From NCBI GenBank assembly GCA_028065725.1, contig JAPTVL010000161.1:1-5713 (forward strand): DNA of 5,713 nucleotides, written 5' to 3'. Made by a program: the position numbers and the translations under genes. Source of the stretch: Betaproteobacteria bacterium (GTDB taxonomy: Bacteria > Pseudomonadota > Gammaproteobacteria > Burkholderiales > Rhodocyclaceae). The first letter of the stretch is position 1, and the number at the start of each line of letters is the position of its first letter. Below are positions 1 through 4,865 of the stretch, one piece after another. Below the pieces are notes generated by a model. The model ran no database searches, had not been told where the DNA came from, and saw only the letters and a list, made by a program, of their open reading frames with translations.

Positions 1-142
1 CCTCGGCGTGTTCGATGAAACACACCTCGATGCGCCATGCCGGGTGGCGCTCGCGCCACTGGGCGGCGAAGTGCAGGATTTCCTTGTTGCCCTCGCGGTT
101 GCGCGAACCGTGGCCGACGAGGAGCAGAGTGGTGTCATTCAT
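1..142 (-). CDS. cbiX: Sirohydrochlorin cobaltochelatase, CbiX type (5' part only)
   Basis: CbiX inserts cobalt into sirohydrochlorin (the early-cobalt-insertion route to cobalamin) in the cytoplasm. Only the first 47 codons are in the window; the rest lies beyond base 1. The visible N-terminus, MNDTTLLLVGHGSRNREGN, is the hallmark of the CbiX/SirB chelatase family: a beta strand ending in GHGSR, whose histidine is the metal-binding and catalytic residue. The following segment (KEILHFAAQWRERHPAWRIEVCFIE) fits the first helix and second strand. The ATG at 142-140 overlaps the TGA of the upstream cobM (141-139) as ATGA, so the two genes are co-transcribed and probably translationally coupled. 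It cannot be told from this fragment whether this is the short form, the two-domain long form, or a fusion to another Cbi domain. Confidence 0.88.
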   Translation of the reverse strand, partial: MNDTTLLLVGHGSRNREGNKEILHFAAQWRERHPAWRIEVCFIEHAE

Positions 143-936
143 GATGAGGAGCCTTCAGTGAGCGATGCCCGGCGGAAGCGATGACCGAAGGCCGGGTCGT
201 AGAGCTTGGAGCGGGCGATGTCTTGCCAATGTCGTGCGCCGAGGGTCGGGCTGGCGATGATCATGGCTTGCGCGGCGATTTTTTTCTCCTGGCAGCGGCG
301 CTTGATGTCGGCCAGCGTGCCGCGCACGATTTTCTCCTGACCCGGCCAGCTCGCCTTTTGCACCACGACGATCGGCGCGTCTTCCGGCCAGCCCGCGGCC
401 CGCAAGGCGCGTTGCACCTCGTGCAGCAAGGTGACGGAAAGGAAAATGCAGAGCGTCGTGCGATGCGCCGCCAGCGCTTCCAGTTCCTCGCCCGGCGGCA
501 TCGGTGTGCGGCCGGCGACGCGGGTGAGGATCACGGTCTGGGTGACTTCCGGCAAGGTCAGCGTCTCGCCAGCGGCGGCGGCAGCAGCCATGGCCGAGGA
601 AACGCCCGGGATGACCGCCCACTCGATACCGGCCGCAGCGAGCGGGCGGACCATTTCGACCAGCGCACCGTAGAGCGTGGGGTCTCCGGTTTGCAGACGC
701 ACCACCGTTTCGTGACGCGCCGCCTGCTCGATCAGCCAGGCGACGATTTCGTCGAGCGTCATATCCTTCGAGTCGCGGATGGCGCTATCGTCGGGCGCAT
801 AGAGCGTCGCCGCTCGATCGACCAGCGATCCGGCAAACAGTACGGCGCCGGCGCGTTCGAGCAGACCGCGGCCCTTGACCGTGATCAGCTCGGGATCACC
901 GGGGCCGGCACCGACAAACCAGACTTTGCCGGCCAC
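139..936 (-). CDS. cobM: Precorrin-4 / cobalt-precorrin-4 C11-methyltransferase
   Basis: This SAM-dependent enzyme (CobM in the aerobic route, CbiF in the anaerobic one) methylates C11 of the corrin ring precursor in the cytoplasm. The 265-residue length is normal for the family. Visible motifs are the N-terminal FVGAGPGDPELITVKG (7-22), AGSLV (35-39), the SAM-binding LQTGDPTLYGA (81-91), the PGVSS loop (110-114), TLPEVTQTVILTR followed by GRTPMP (127-147), FLS (165-167), ASWPGQEKIVRGTL (195-208), and the family C-terminus KLYDPAFGHRFR (244-255). The start is GTG at 936, since AGC and an in-frame TGA (942-940) lie immediately upstream and the next residues already form the family N-terminus. 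No Shine-Dalgarno sequence precedes this GTG, so initiation probably depends on the small ORF that ends three bases earlier. The neighbouring CbiX chelatase favours the early-cobalt (CbiF) reading. The operon lies behind a cobalamin riboswitch. Confidence 0.94.
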   Translation of the reverse strand: MAGKVWFVGAGPGDPELITVKGRGLLERAGAVLFAGSLVDRAATLYAPDDSAIRDSKDMTLDEIVAWLIEQAARHETVVRLQTGDPTLYGALVEMVRPLAAAGIEWAVIPGVSSAMAAAAAAGETLTLPEVTQTVILTRVAGRTPMPPGEELEALAAHRTTLCIFLSVTLLHEVQRALRAAGWPEDAPIVVVQKASWPGQEKIVRGTLADIKRRCQEKKIAAQAMIIASPTLGARHWQDIARSKLYDPAFGHRFRRASLTEGSSS

Positions 937-939
937 GCT

Positions 940-987
940 TCAGGCCGCGCGCAGGTCGAAGCAATCGTAATCGAGTTCGATAGGCAT
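940..987 (-). CDS. Possible 15-residue leader peptide between riboswitch and cobM
   Basis: The reading frame ATG (987-985) to TGA (942-940) encodes MPIELDYDCFDLRAA. It has the best ribosome binding site of the operon, AAGGGAG at 999-993, five bases before the ATG. It ends three bases before the GTG of cobM and is in the same frame, so only one TGA and one AGC codon separate the two. I do not recognise the peptide. Its position suggests a leader whose translation delivers ribosomes to cobM by termination and reinitiation, which would place the riboswitch-controlled site at this ORF. The alternative is that an ancestral longer N-terminus of cobM was broken by the TGA. Expression is inferred, not shown. 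Confidence 0.42.
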   Translation of the reverse strand: MPIELDYDCFDLRAA

Positions 988-992
988 GATGA

Positions 993-999
993 CTCCCTT
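993..999 (-). promoter_or_regulatory. Strong Shine-Dalgarno sequence (AAGGGAG) of the leader ORF
   Basis: AAGGGAG lies five bases upstream of the ATG at 987. It is the only good ribosome binding site between the riboswitch and cobM, because the cobM GTG has none. Upstream, the minus-strand ACTTCCC (1041-1035) can pair with GGGAGT (997-992) with one bulged base, giving a possible way to mask the site. That pairing is inferred by eye. Confidence 0.55.
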
Positions 1000-1145
1000 G
1001 CGTTCATGAACATGAATGGTGGTATCGAACCTGGGGGAAGTGCAACGCTACAGACCATCGTCTGCGGGACTGGCGGATGGACGAATGGAACCGGGCCATC
1101 CTTCGGTCAGCTGCGCCCACACCCCGGGGCCAATACCACACCTGG

Positions 1146-1337
1146 CGGATCAGGCCGGTCTTCTGGCTCGCCTTCATCCTCCTCCACCCACCTTCCCGTG
1201 CAAGCACAGTGGCATTTGGGCGGATTTGTCCGGCTTACAGCAGCGGGGGCTGCGTCGGCTTCATCGAAAGCAGGCTTTCGACTACCGAACTTCCCGTTTC
1301 ACATTCCCCGGGGCCGCCGGGAAATGAACCTAATCCG
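1146..1337 (-). ncRNA. Cobalamin (B12) riboswitch aptamer
   Basis: The minus strand shows the conserved blocks of the cobalamin riboswitch in order. The 5' strand of the closing stem is CGGATTA (1337-1331), followed by GGTTC; then ACGGGAAGTTCGGT, the GGGAA-N-GGT block; GACGCAGCCCCCGCTGCTGT then AAGC; AAATGCCACTGTGC; and the B12 box GAGCCAGAAGACCGGCC. The closing stem is completed by TGATCCG (1152-1146), which pairs with all seven bases of the 5' strand, including one G-U pair. The size of about 190 nt is typical. It binds adenosyl- or another cobalamin and normally turns down B12 synthesis genes. No hairpin followed by a U-run is seen downstream, so control is more likely at translation than by transcription termination. 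It precedes cobM and cbiX, which fits feedback regulation of this operon. Confidence 0.93.
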
Positions 1338-1343
1338 GTTCGC

Positions 1344-1372
1344 ATTCTATAGGCGAACCGGGGAATTTTCTA
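1344..1372 (-). promoter_or_regulatory. Putative sigma70 promoter of the B12 operon
   Basis: On the minus strand, TAGAAT (1349-1344, five of six bases matching TATAAT) is preceded after 17 bases by TAGAAA (1372-1367, four of six matching TTGACA). A transcript starting about seven bases after the -10 box would begin at or just before the first base of the riboswitch closing stem at 1337, as expected for a riboswitch-led mRNA. The upstream edge is close to the transposase remnant. Confidence 0.45.
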
Positions 1373-1395
1373 GGGGTGTCGCGGATTTTTAGAAC

Positions 1396-1525
1396 TGTCC
1401 GGTCGTCATAATGTCCCGAAGGGGGCACGAGATGAGACGAACGGAACTGCTACAGGGGATCCGGAAGATGAGATTTGAAGAAGCTCGTGAGGGATGGAAC
1501 GCTGGACGGCTGATGCAGGCCGATT
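1396..1525 (+). mobile_element. Remnant of an insertion sequence (ISNCY-like), left end only
   Basis: A short fragment holds what looks like the outer end of an insertion sequence (beginning near TGTCCGGTCGTCATAATG at 1396) followed by the first codons of its transposase. Similarity to the transposase stops around 1520, immediately beside the stop codon of the aminotransferase gene. No right end, second inverted repeat or target-site duplication is visible, so exact boundaries are uncertain. The fragment separates the aminotransferase gene from the promoter of the B12 operon and leaves both intact. Confidence 0.55.
1432..1521 (+). pseudogene. Truncated transposase N-terminus, ISNCY-like helix-turn-helix type
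   Basis: Translation from the ATG at 1432 gives MRRTELLQGIRKMRFEEA, then REGWNAGRLMQA. This matches, from memory of the family, the conserved opening of a transposase group with an N-terminal helix-turn-helix (typically MRRTELLQEIR-MRFEEAY-GW---RLTQEEAA). Only about 30 residues survive. The helix-turn-helix itself and the whole catalytic domain are missing, and the frame then runs antisense through the 3' end of the aminotransferase gene. An AAGGGGG at 1418-1424 could have been the ribosome binding site. It cannot make a working enzyme. Confidence 0.62.
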
Positions 1526-2686
1526 TCAAGCGAAGCCGCGAATCAACGCTGCCAGTTTCCCCAGCCCCGACTCAGCCTGCGCCTCGCTGGCGTGGCTGAA
1601 ATTGAGGCGTAGCTGGCCGCAAGCCGCCGCCTCCATGGGCAGGAACGGCTCGCCGGGCATGAAGGCGACGCCCGCGGCCAGGGCCTGGGGCAGCAGCTCC
1701 CGGGTGTCGATGCGGCGATTCAGGGTGAGCCAGAAGAACAATCCACCGGGCGGCGTCTGCCAACTGGCGATGTCGCCGAAGTGGCGACGTAGCGCGGTCT
1801 CGAAGGCGTCGCGGCGCCGGCGGTAGCGTTCCGCCAGCGCTTCCAGCTGCCGGTCGCGCGCCGGGTCGTTCAATTGCTGCAGCACCAGCCACTGGCTGAT
1901 GCGATTGCTGTGCAGGTCGGCGGCCTGCTTGAGGCGCGCGAGCAGCGGCAGCAGTTCCGGCGAGGCCGCGAGGTAGCCCAGGCGCAGGCCGGGCGCCAGA
2001 CTCTTCGAGAACGATCCCTGGTAGATCCACGGCGCGCGCCGGAGCCGGGCGCAGACGGGGGTGCGCTCGCAGGGGTCGTACGCCAGATCGCGGTAGGGAT
2101 CGTCCTCGAACAGGGGCGTCATGGCGGCATCGCAGGCGGCGGCCAGCGCGGCGCGCTCGCCGGCATCCAGGCAGCGGCCGCTGGGATTCTGGAAGGTGGG
2201 GATGGCGTAGGCGAAGGCCGCCCGTTCGCGCTGCAGCGCCGGCGCATCCGGCGCCTGTGCGTCGAAGGCGACGAAGCGCGCGCCGAAGAAGCGGAACACC
2301 TGGAGCGCGGCGAGGTAGGTCGGCGACTCCACCGCCACCGCGGTGCCCGGATCGATGAACAGCTTGGCGACCAGATCGATCCCCTGCTGCGAGCCGGAAA
2401 GAATCAACACCTGCTCGGCCGAGCAGGGCAAGCCCAGCCGCTGCAGTTCTTCGGCGATGCGCTGGCGCAGCTCCCGTTCGCCTTCGCTGGGGCCGTATTG
2501 CAGGAGGTGCTGCGGCATGCCGTCCAGGCTGAAATCCGGAAAGCTGTCGATCGCCGGCAGGCCGCCGGCGAAGGAGATCATGCCCGGCCGGTCTACGACG
2601 GACAGGATCTCGCGGATCGGCGACGGGTGCAGATCGCGGCTGCGGGAAGAGAATCGGGGACCTTGCTGCGGCGACGGAGGATTCAT
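1526..2686 (-). CDS. PLP-dependent aminotransferase, class I/II (LysN / 2-aminoadipate aminotransferase-like)
   Basis: This is a cytoplasmic fold-type I aminotransferase of 386 residues, a normal length. Motifs (numbered from the ATG at 2686) include ISFAGGLPAIDSFP (37-50), YGPSEG (64-69), SGSQQGIDL (97-105), PTFQNPSG (163-170, the asparagine contacting PLP), EDDPYRDL (194-201), the Schiff-base lysine in GSFSKSLAPGLRLGYL (K228, with R235), and the C-terminal LRLNFSH with the substrate-carboxylate arginine. The pattern is closest to LysN and to the aminotransferase domain of MocR proteins, but there is no DNA-binding domain. The amino acid substrate cannot be told; aminoadipate, aromatic and branched-chain acids are all known in this group. 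ATG 2686 was chosen over the in-frame GTG at 2695, since it has GGGTGG upstream. It is divergent from a marR gene with shared palindromic sites, so probably repressed or induced through that regulator. Confidence 0.9.
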   Translation of the reverse strand: MNPPSPQQGPRFSSRSRDLHPSPIREILSVVDRPGMISFAGGLPAIDSFPDFSLDGMPQHLLQYGPSEGERELRQRIAEELQRLGLPCSAEQVLILSGSQQGIDLVAKLFIDPGTAVAVESPTYLAALQVFRFFGARFVAFDAQAPDAPALQRERAAFAYAIPTFQNPSGRCLDAGERAALAAACDAAMTPLFEDDPYRDLAYDPCERTPVCARLRRAPWIYQGSFSKSLAPGLRLGYLAASPELLPLLARLKQAADLHSNRISQWLVLQQLNDPARDRQLEALAERYRRRRDAFETALRRHFGDIASWQTPPGGLFFWLTLNRRIDTRELLPQALAAGVAFMPGEPFLPMEAAACGQLRLNFSHASEAQAESGLGKLAALIRGFA

Positions 2687-2703
2687 GGCAGCCACCCATT
2701 AAC

Positions 2704-2718
2704 GTCAATAGAGTTGAC
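2704..2718. promoter_or_regulatory. Palindromic operator, copy 1 (GTCAA-N5-TTGAC)
   Basis: GTCAATAGAGTTGAC is a perfect 5+5 inverted repeat with a 5-base spacer. It ends 17 bases before the ATG of the aminotransferase and would lie in its leader or at its transcription start. The identical arms recur at 2752-2766. A compact palindrome of this size is what a MarR dimer usually binds, and the marR gene is next door. The assignment to that protein is inferred from position. Confidence 0.68.
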
Positions 2719-2721
2719 CTA

Positions 2722-2751
2722 TGGACAGCCTAACGGCTGGCAGCCTACCAT
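2722..2751 (+). promoter_or_regulatory. Putative marR promoter
   Basis: TGGACA (2722-2727, five of six matching TTGACA) and TACCAT (2746-2751, four of six) are 18 bases apart on the plus strand. Transcription would start at about 2758, exactly on the ATG of marR, implying a leaderless mRNA. Operator copy 2 begins directly after the -10 box, so a bound regulator would block this promoter. Confidence 0.4.
2726..2739. repeat. Inverted repeat CAGCC-TAAC-GGCTG between the two operators
   Basis: CAGCC (2726-2730) and GGCTG (2735-2739) form a perfect inverted repeat with a 4-base spacer, followed by a further CAGCC at 2741-2745. It sits between the two GTCAA-N5-TTGAC sites and overlaps the likely promoter spacers of both divergent genes. 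It could be an additional protein-binding site or chance. Confidence 0.35.
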
Positions 2752-2756
2752 GTCAA
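2727..2756 (-). promoter_or_regulatory. Possible aminotransferase promoter
   Basis: On the minus strand a perfect TTGACA (2756-2751) lies within and next to operator copy 2. An 18-base spacer leads to TAGGCT (2732-2727), a poor -10 box with three of six bases. The start would fall near operator copy 1. The good -35 and weak -10 suggest a weak or activator-helped promoter; the -10 call is uncertain. Confidence 0.3.
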
Positions 2757-2766
2757 TATGGTTGAC
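2752..2766. promoter_or_regulatory. Palindromic operator, copy 2 (GTCAA-N5-TTGAC)
   Basis: GTCAATATGGTTGAC has the same perfect 5-base arms and 5-base spacer as the copy at 2704-2718, with centres 48 bp apart. It spans the ATG of marR (2758-2760) and overlaps the TTGACA -35 candidate of the divergent aminotransferase. A regulator bound here could control both promoters, giving autoregulation of marR. Confidence 0.68.
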
Positions 2767-3222
2767 CCAAGAGCCCCGGCCGATCCGGCCCCGACCCCGC
2801 CGCGCGGCGCCGCATTGCGCCTGGCCATCGAGCAGCTTTACTTCGGCTATCGCGCCTTCACCGCGCCGCCCGACCGCATCCTCGGTCAGCGCGGCCTGGG
2901 GCGGGTGCATCACCGGATTCTCTATTTTGTCGGCCGCAATCCGCAGATGTCGGTCAATGATCTGCTGGGCACGCTCGGCGTCAGCAAGCAGGCGCTGAAC
3001 GCCCCCTTGCGCCAGCTGGTCGAAATGCGGCTGGTGGCGATGGACACCGCGGCGCATGATCGCCGCGTGCGGCAACTGACACTGACCCCGGCCGGGGCAA
3101 AGCTGGAGGCACGGCTCACCGGCACCCAGATGAAGCAGCTGCAAACGGTATTCGCGCAGGCCGGGGCAAGCGCCGAGGTCGGCTGGCATCGGGTCATGCG
3201 CGGCTTGAGCGGGCGGGGCTGA
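2758..3222 (+). CDS. MarR-family winged-helix transcriptional regulator
   Basis: This is a 154-residue dimeric DNA-binding regulator, the usual length for MarR proteins. After a proline-rich tail (residues 1-16) comes the first dimerisation helix (ALRLAIEQLYFGYRAFTAPPD, 19-39), then GLGRVHHRILYFVGRNPQMSV (46-66). The recognition helix region is LLGTLGVSKQALNAPLRQLVEMRLV (69-93), and the wing DRRVRQLTLTPAGAKL (101-116) has the characteristic Asp/Arg pair. A C-terminal helix closes the dimer interface. No Shine-Dalgarno sequence precedes the ATG at 2758, so the mRNA may be leaderless, or a later start (for example TTG within GCATTGCGC near 2814) may be used. Placement opposite the aminotransferase with two shared palindromes indicates a local regulator. 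The ligand is unknown. Confidence 0.9.
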   Translation: MVDPRAPADPAPTPPRGAALRLAIEQLYFGYRAFTAPPDRILGQRGLGRVHHRILYFVGRNPQMSVNDLLGTLGVSKQALNAPLRQLVEMRLVAMDTAAHDRRVRQLTLTPAGAKLEARLTGTQMKQLQTVFAQAGASAEVGWHRVMRGLSGRG

Positions 3223-3233
3223 CGCCGGCCTTC

Positions 3234-3254
3234 ACTTGCTAAGCGGTACTTGCT
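3234..3254 (+). repeat. Short direct repeat ACTTGCT x2 in the convergent intergenic gap
   Basis: ACTTGCT occurs at 3234-3240 and again at 3248-3254 in the 80-bp gap between the convergent marR and MFS genes. No U-run hairpin is seen in the gap. The repeat has no obvious function and may be chance, but it marks the junction of the two gene blocks. Confidence 0.3.
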
Positions 3255-3302
3255 TGCGAGCTGCCGGTTTCGGCCCAGCCAAAACTGCACATGAACCATG
3301 AA

Positions 3303-4736
3303 TCAGGCCGATTGTTCGATGCTTGGGGCAGGCTTAGCGACTGACCGCGTGGTGGTCCATGCCACAGCGGCACAAGTGAGCTGAACCAAACCTCCCAGCA
3401 ACATGGCGAGGCGTAAGCCGATCGCACTGTCGTGTGCAGCGGCAAACACCGCGCCCATTACGGCCACGCCGATTGTGGCGCCGGCCATCCGAGCTACGTT
3501 GATGAGCGCAGCAGCCGTTCCTGAACGAGCGGCAGATACCGCGCCGACAGCGACGGCGAGGAGCGGCCCGGTAGCCAGCCCCATTCCTAGCCCGGTCAGA
3601 ATCAAGCCTGTTTCATCCGCCAAGATCGATTTCCAGCCAGCACTCACACTCAGGATAAGGAGCCCGAACCCGATCAAAGCCACACCGCCGCTGGTCATGG
3701 AATGTACCCCGAATTTGCGGCTGAGCGTACCAGAGAAGGGCGAGACAAGAACGAATACGAGGGCCATCGGTACGAGGGCAAGGCCTACCCCCAGGGGATC
3801 AAGGATACCGCTGCCCTGCCACGTCAACGGCAACAGAAACAATACGCCATACATCCCGAAGGTCATCCCCGCCGTTGCCGTCACGGCGCCGAGAAACCCG
3901 CGCGTGCGGAACATGGCCAGCGGCACCAGGGCTGCAGCGCCCCTTTGCGACTCGACCGCGATGAACAGCAGGAGAGCCGGTATGGCGGCTGCCAGAGCAA
4001 TAAGAGCCGTGAGGGTCGCACCGTTCGTCTCGATGGCGGCAAGGGCTAAACCGCCGAGCGCAAGCGCACCCAGGATTTGGCCCGGCGCGTCGAAATGACG
4101 CTCCTGCCGAGCGGACGATTCCGGAATGGTGGGCAGGGCTAATGCAAAAGCGGCGAGCCCCAGGGGAACGACGACGAGAAAGATGCTGCGCCATCCGAAC
4201 TGCCCGATCAACAAGCCGCCGAGAGTGGGACCAATCGCCAGCGCCAAGCCGTTGCAGCCCGCCCATATGCCAAGAACCCGACCGCGTTCGACGTGATCGG
4301 GCCAGACAACGCGAATGATGGCCAACGAGGCGGGCAACAGCAGGGCCGCCCCCAGCCCCGCGAGTGCCCGGCCGCCGATCAGCAGCGAGACGGTCGGGGC
4401 AAACGCACAGAGTAACGATGCCGCCGTAAAGACTGCGGCGCCCACCATGAAGATGATGCGCCGGCCGAGAAGATCGGCCAGGAGCCCGCCGGTCAACAGC
4501 AGGGCGGCGTAGACCAGATTGTAGCTGTCCGCGACCCATTGAAGCGCAGCGACGCCGGCCGTGAAATAAACACCGAGCGGCTGAATGGCCAAGTTAACGA
4601 CGGAAGTATCGACTTGCGCTATGAGCACGGCCATGCAGAGCGTGACGAGGGTCAGCCGGCGGCGATCGGCAACCCCCTGAGCGGTATTGTCGGCTCCTGC
4701 CGAAACGCGGGGTTGAAGGCTGTCGTGAGCTCGCAT
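3303..4736 (-). CDS. MFS efflux transporter, DHA2 family (EmrB/QacA type)
   Basis: This is an inner-membrane drug/proton antiporter of 477 residues, the size of 14-helix DHA2 exporters. Features in order: a cytoplasmic N-terminus ending RRR (25-27); TM1 with the DHA2 signature QVDTSVVNLAI (41-51); WVADSYNLVYAALLLTGG (67-84); motif A GGLLADLLGRR (83-93) with the helix 2-3 loop; motif B around GRALAGLGAALLLP (122-135, R123); and motif C GLALAIGPTLGGLL (163-176) with GWRSIF (181-186), which is specific to exporters. Further hydrophobic spans lie at about 220-235, 242-261, 280-304, 315-334, 349-366, 376-400, 409-433 and 441-460. The ATG at 4736 has AGGAAG seven bases upstream. It is divergent from an ArsR-family gene, which probably controls it. 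The substrate is unknown; DHA2 members export lipophilic cations, antibiotics or other small molecules. Confidence 0.93.
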   Translation of the reverse strand: MRAHDSLQPRVSAGADNTAQGVADRRRLTLVTLCMAVLIAQVDTSVVNLAIQPLGVYFTAGVAALQWVADSYNLVYAALLLTGGLLADLLGRRIIFMVGAAVFTAASLLCAFAPTVSLLIGGRALAGLGAALLLPASLAIIRVVWPDHVERGRVLGIWAGCNGLALAIGPTLGGLLIGQFGWRSIFLVVVPLGLAAFALALPTIPESSARQERHFDAPGQILGALALGGLALAAIETNGATLTALIALAAAIPALLLFIAVESQRGAAALVPLAMFRTRGFLGAVTATAGMTFGMYGVLFLLPLTWQGSGILDPLGVGLALVPMALVFVLVSPFSGTLSRKFGVHSMTSGGVALIGFGLLILSVSAGWKSILADETGLILTGLGMGLATGPLLAVAVGAVSAARSGTAAALINVARMAGATIGVAVMGAVFAAAHDSAIGLRLAMLLGGLVQLTCAAVAWTTTRSVAKPAPSIEQSA

Positions 4737-4802
4737 GAGCGTGCTTCCTGCATCCAGTCGAGTGCCTATTGTCGGTTGCTATATGCACCCGATGCTTCGG
4801 CA

Positions 4803-4816
4803 CACATCGAAATGTG
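4803..4816. promoter_or_regulatory. Inverted repeat CACAT-CGAA-ATGTG, putative ArsR operator
   Basis: The perfect 5-base arms CACAT (4803-4807) and ATGTG (4812-4816) flank CGAA. The right arm ends exactly 17 bases before a TATAAT box, so it covers the -35 position of the regulator promoter, while the site also lies 66 bp upstream of the MFS start. This is a fitting place for an autoregulating repressor of the divergent pair. The link to the ArsR protein is inferred. Confidence 0.45.
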
Positions 4817-4839
4817 CGAGCCCCTTCGGCGACTATAAT
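4811..4839 (+). promoter_or_regulatory. Promoter of the arsR-family gene (TATAAT)
   Basis: A perfect -10 hexamer TATAAT is at 4834-4839. At 17 bases spacing the -35 position reads AATGTG, a poor match, and it is occupied by the right arm of the inverted repeat. Transcription would start near 4846, leaving a leader of about 20 bases with GGGAG (4854-4858) before the GTG at 4866. This supports GTG 4866 as the start, because the upstream TTG at 4839 lies in the promoter itself. Confidence 0.55.
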
Positions 4840-4865
4840 TGTTCGGACCCTATGGGAGACCCAGC

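Noticed and set aside
1002..1011. Perfect palindrome GTTCATGAAC upstream of the leader ORF
   Set aside because: It is a 10-base AT-rich palindrome inside the transcribed leader, with no partner copy or clear role; probably chance.
181..1392. A 403-codon plus-strand open frame opposite cobM and the riboswitch
   Set aside because: It is antisense to cobM, whose motifs are unmistakable, and crosses the riboswitch; its translation is low-complexity and Arg/Gly/His-rich with no recognisable domain. It is a shadow caused by high GC.
2687..2695. GTG at 2695 as start of the aminotransferase
   Set aside because: It would add only three residues and would overlap the GGGTGG that serves as ribosome binding site for the ATG at 2686.
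2714..2719. TTGACC in operator copy 1 as a plus-strand -35 box
   Set aside because: No acceptable -10 box lies 16-18 bases downstream; the hexamer is explained as half of the palindrome.
1874..2998. A 374-codon plus-strand open frame antisense to the aminotransferase and running into marR
   Set aside because: It overlaps two well-supported genes in another frame, shows no family motifs and crosses the divergent promoter region.
3265..3285. Hairpin TTTCGGC-CCA-GCCAAAA in the marR/MFS gap as a terminator
   Set aside because: The stem has a mismatch or wobble, and the T and A runs are on the wrong sides for a rho-independent terminator in either direction.
4839..4865. TTG at 4839 as start of the ArsR-family regulator
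   Set aside because: The TTG overlaps the TATAAT box and has no Shine-Dalgarno sequence, while GTG 4866 has GGGAG at proper spacing.
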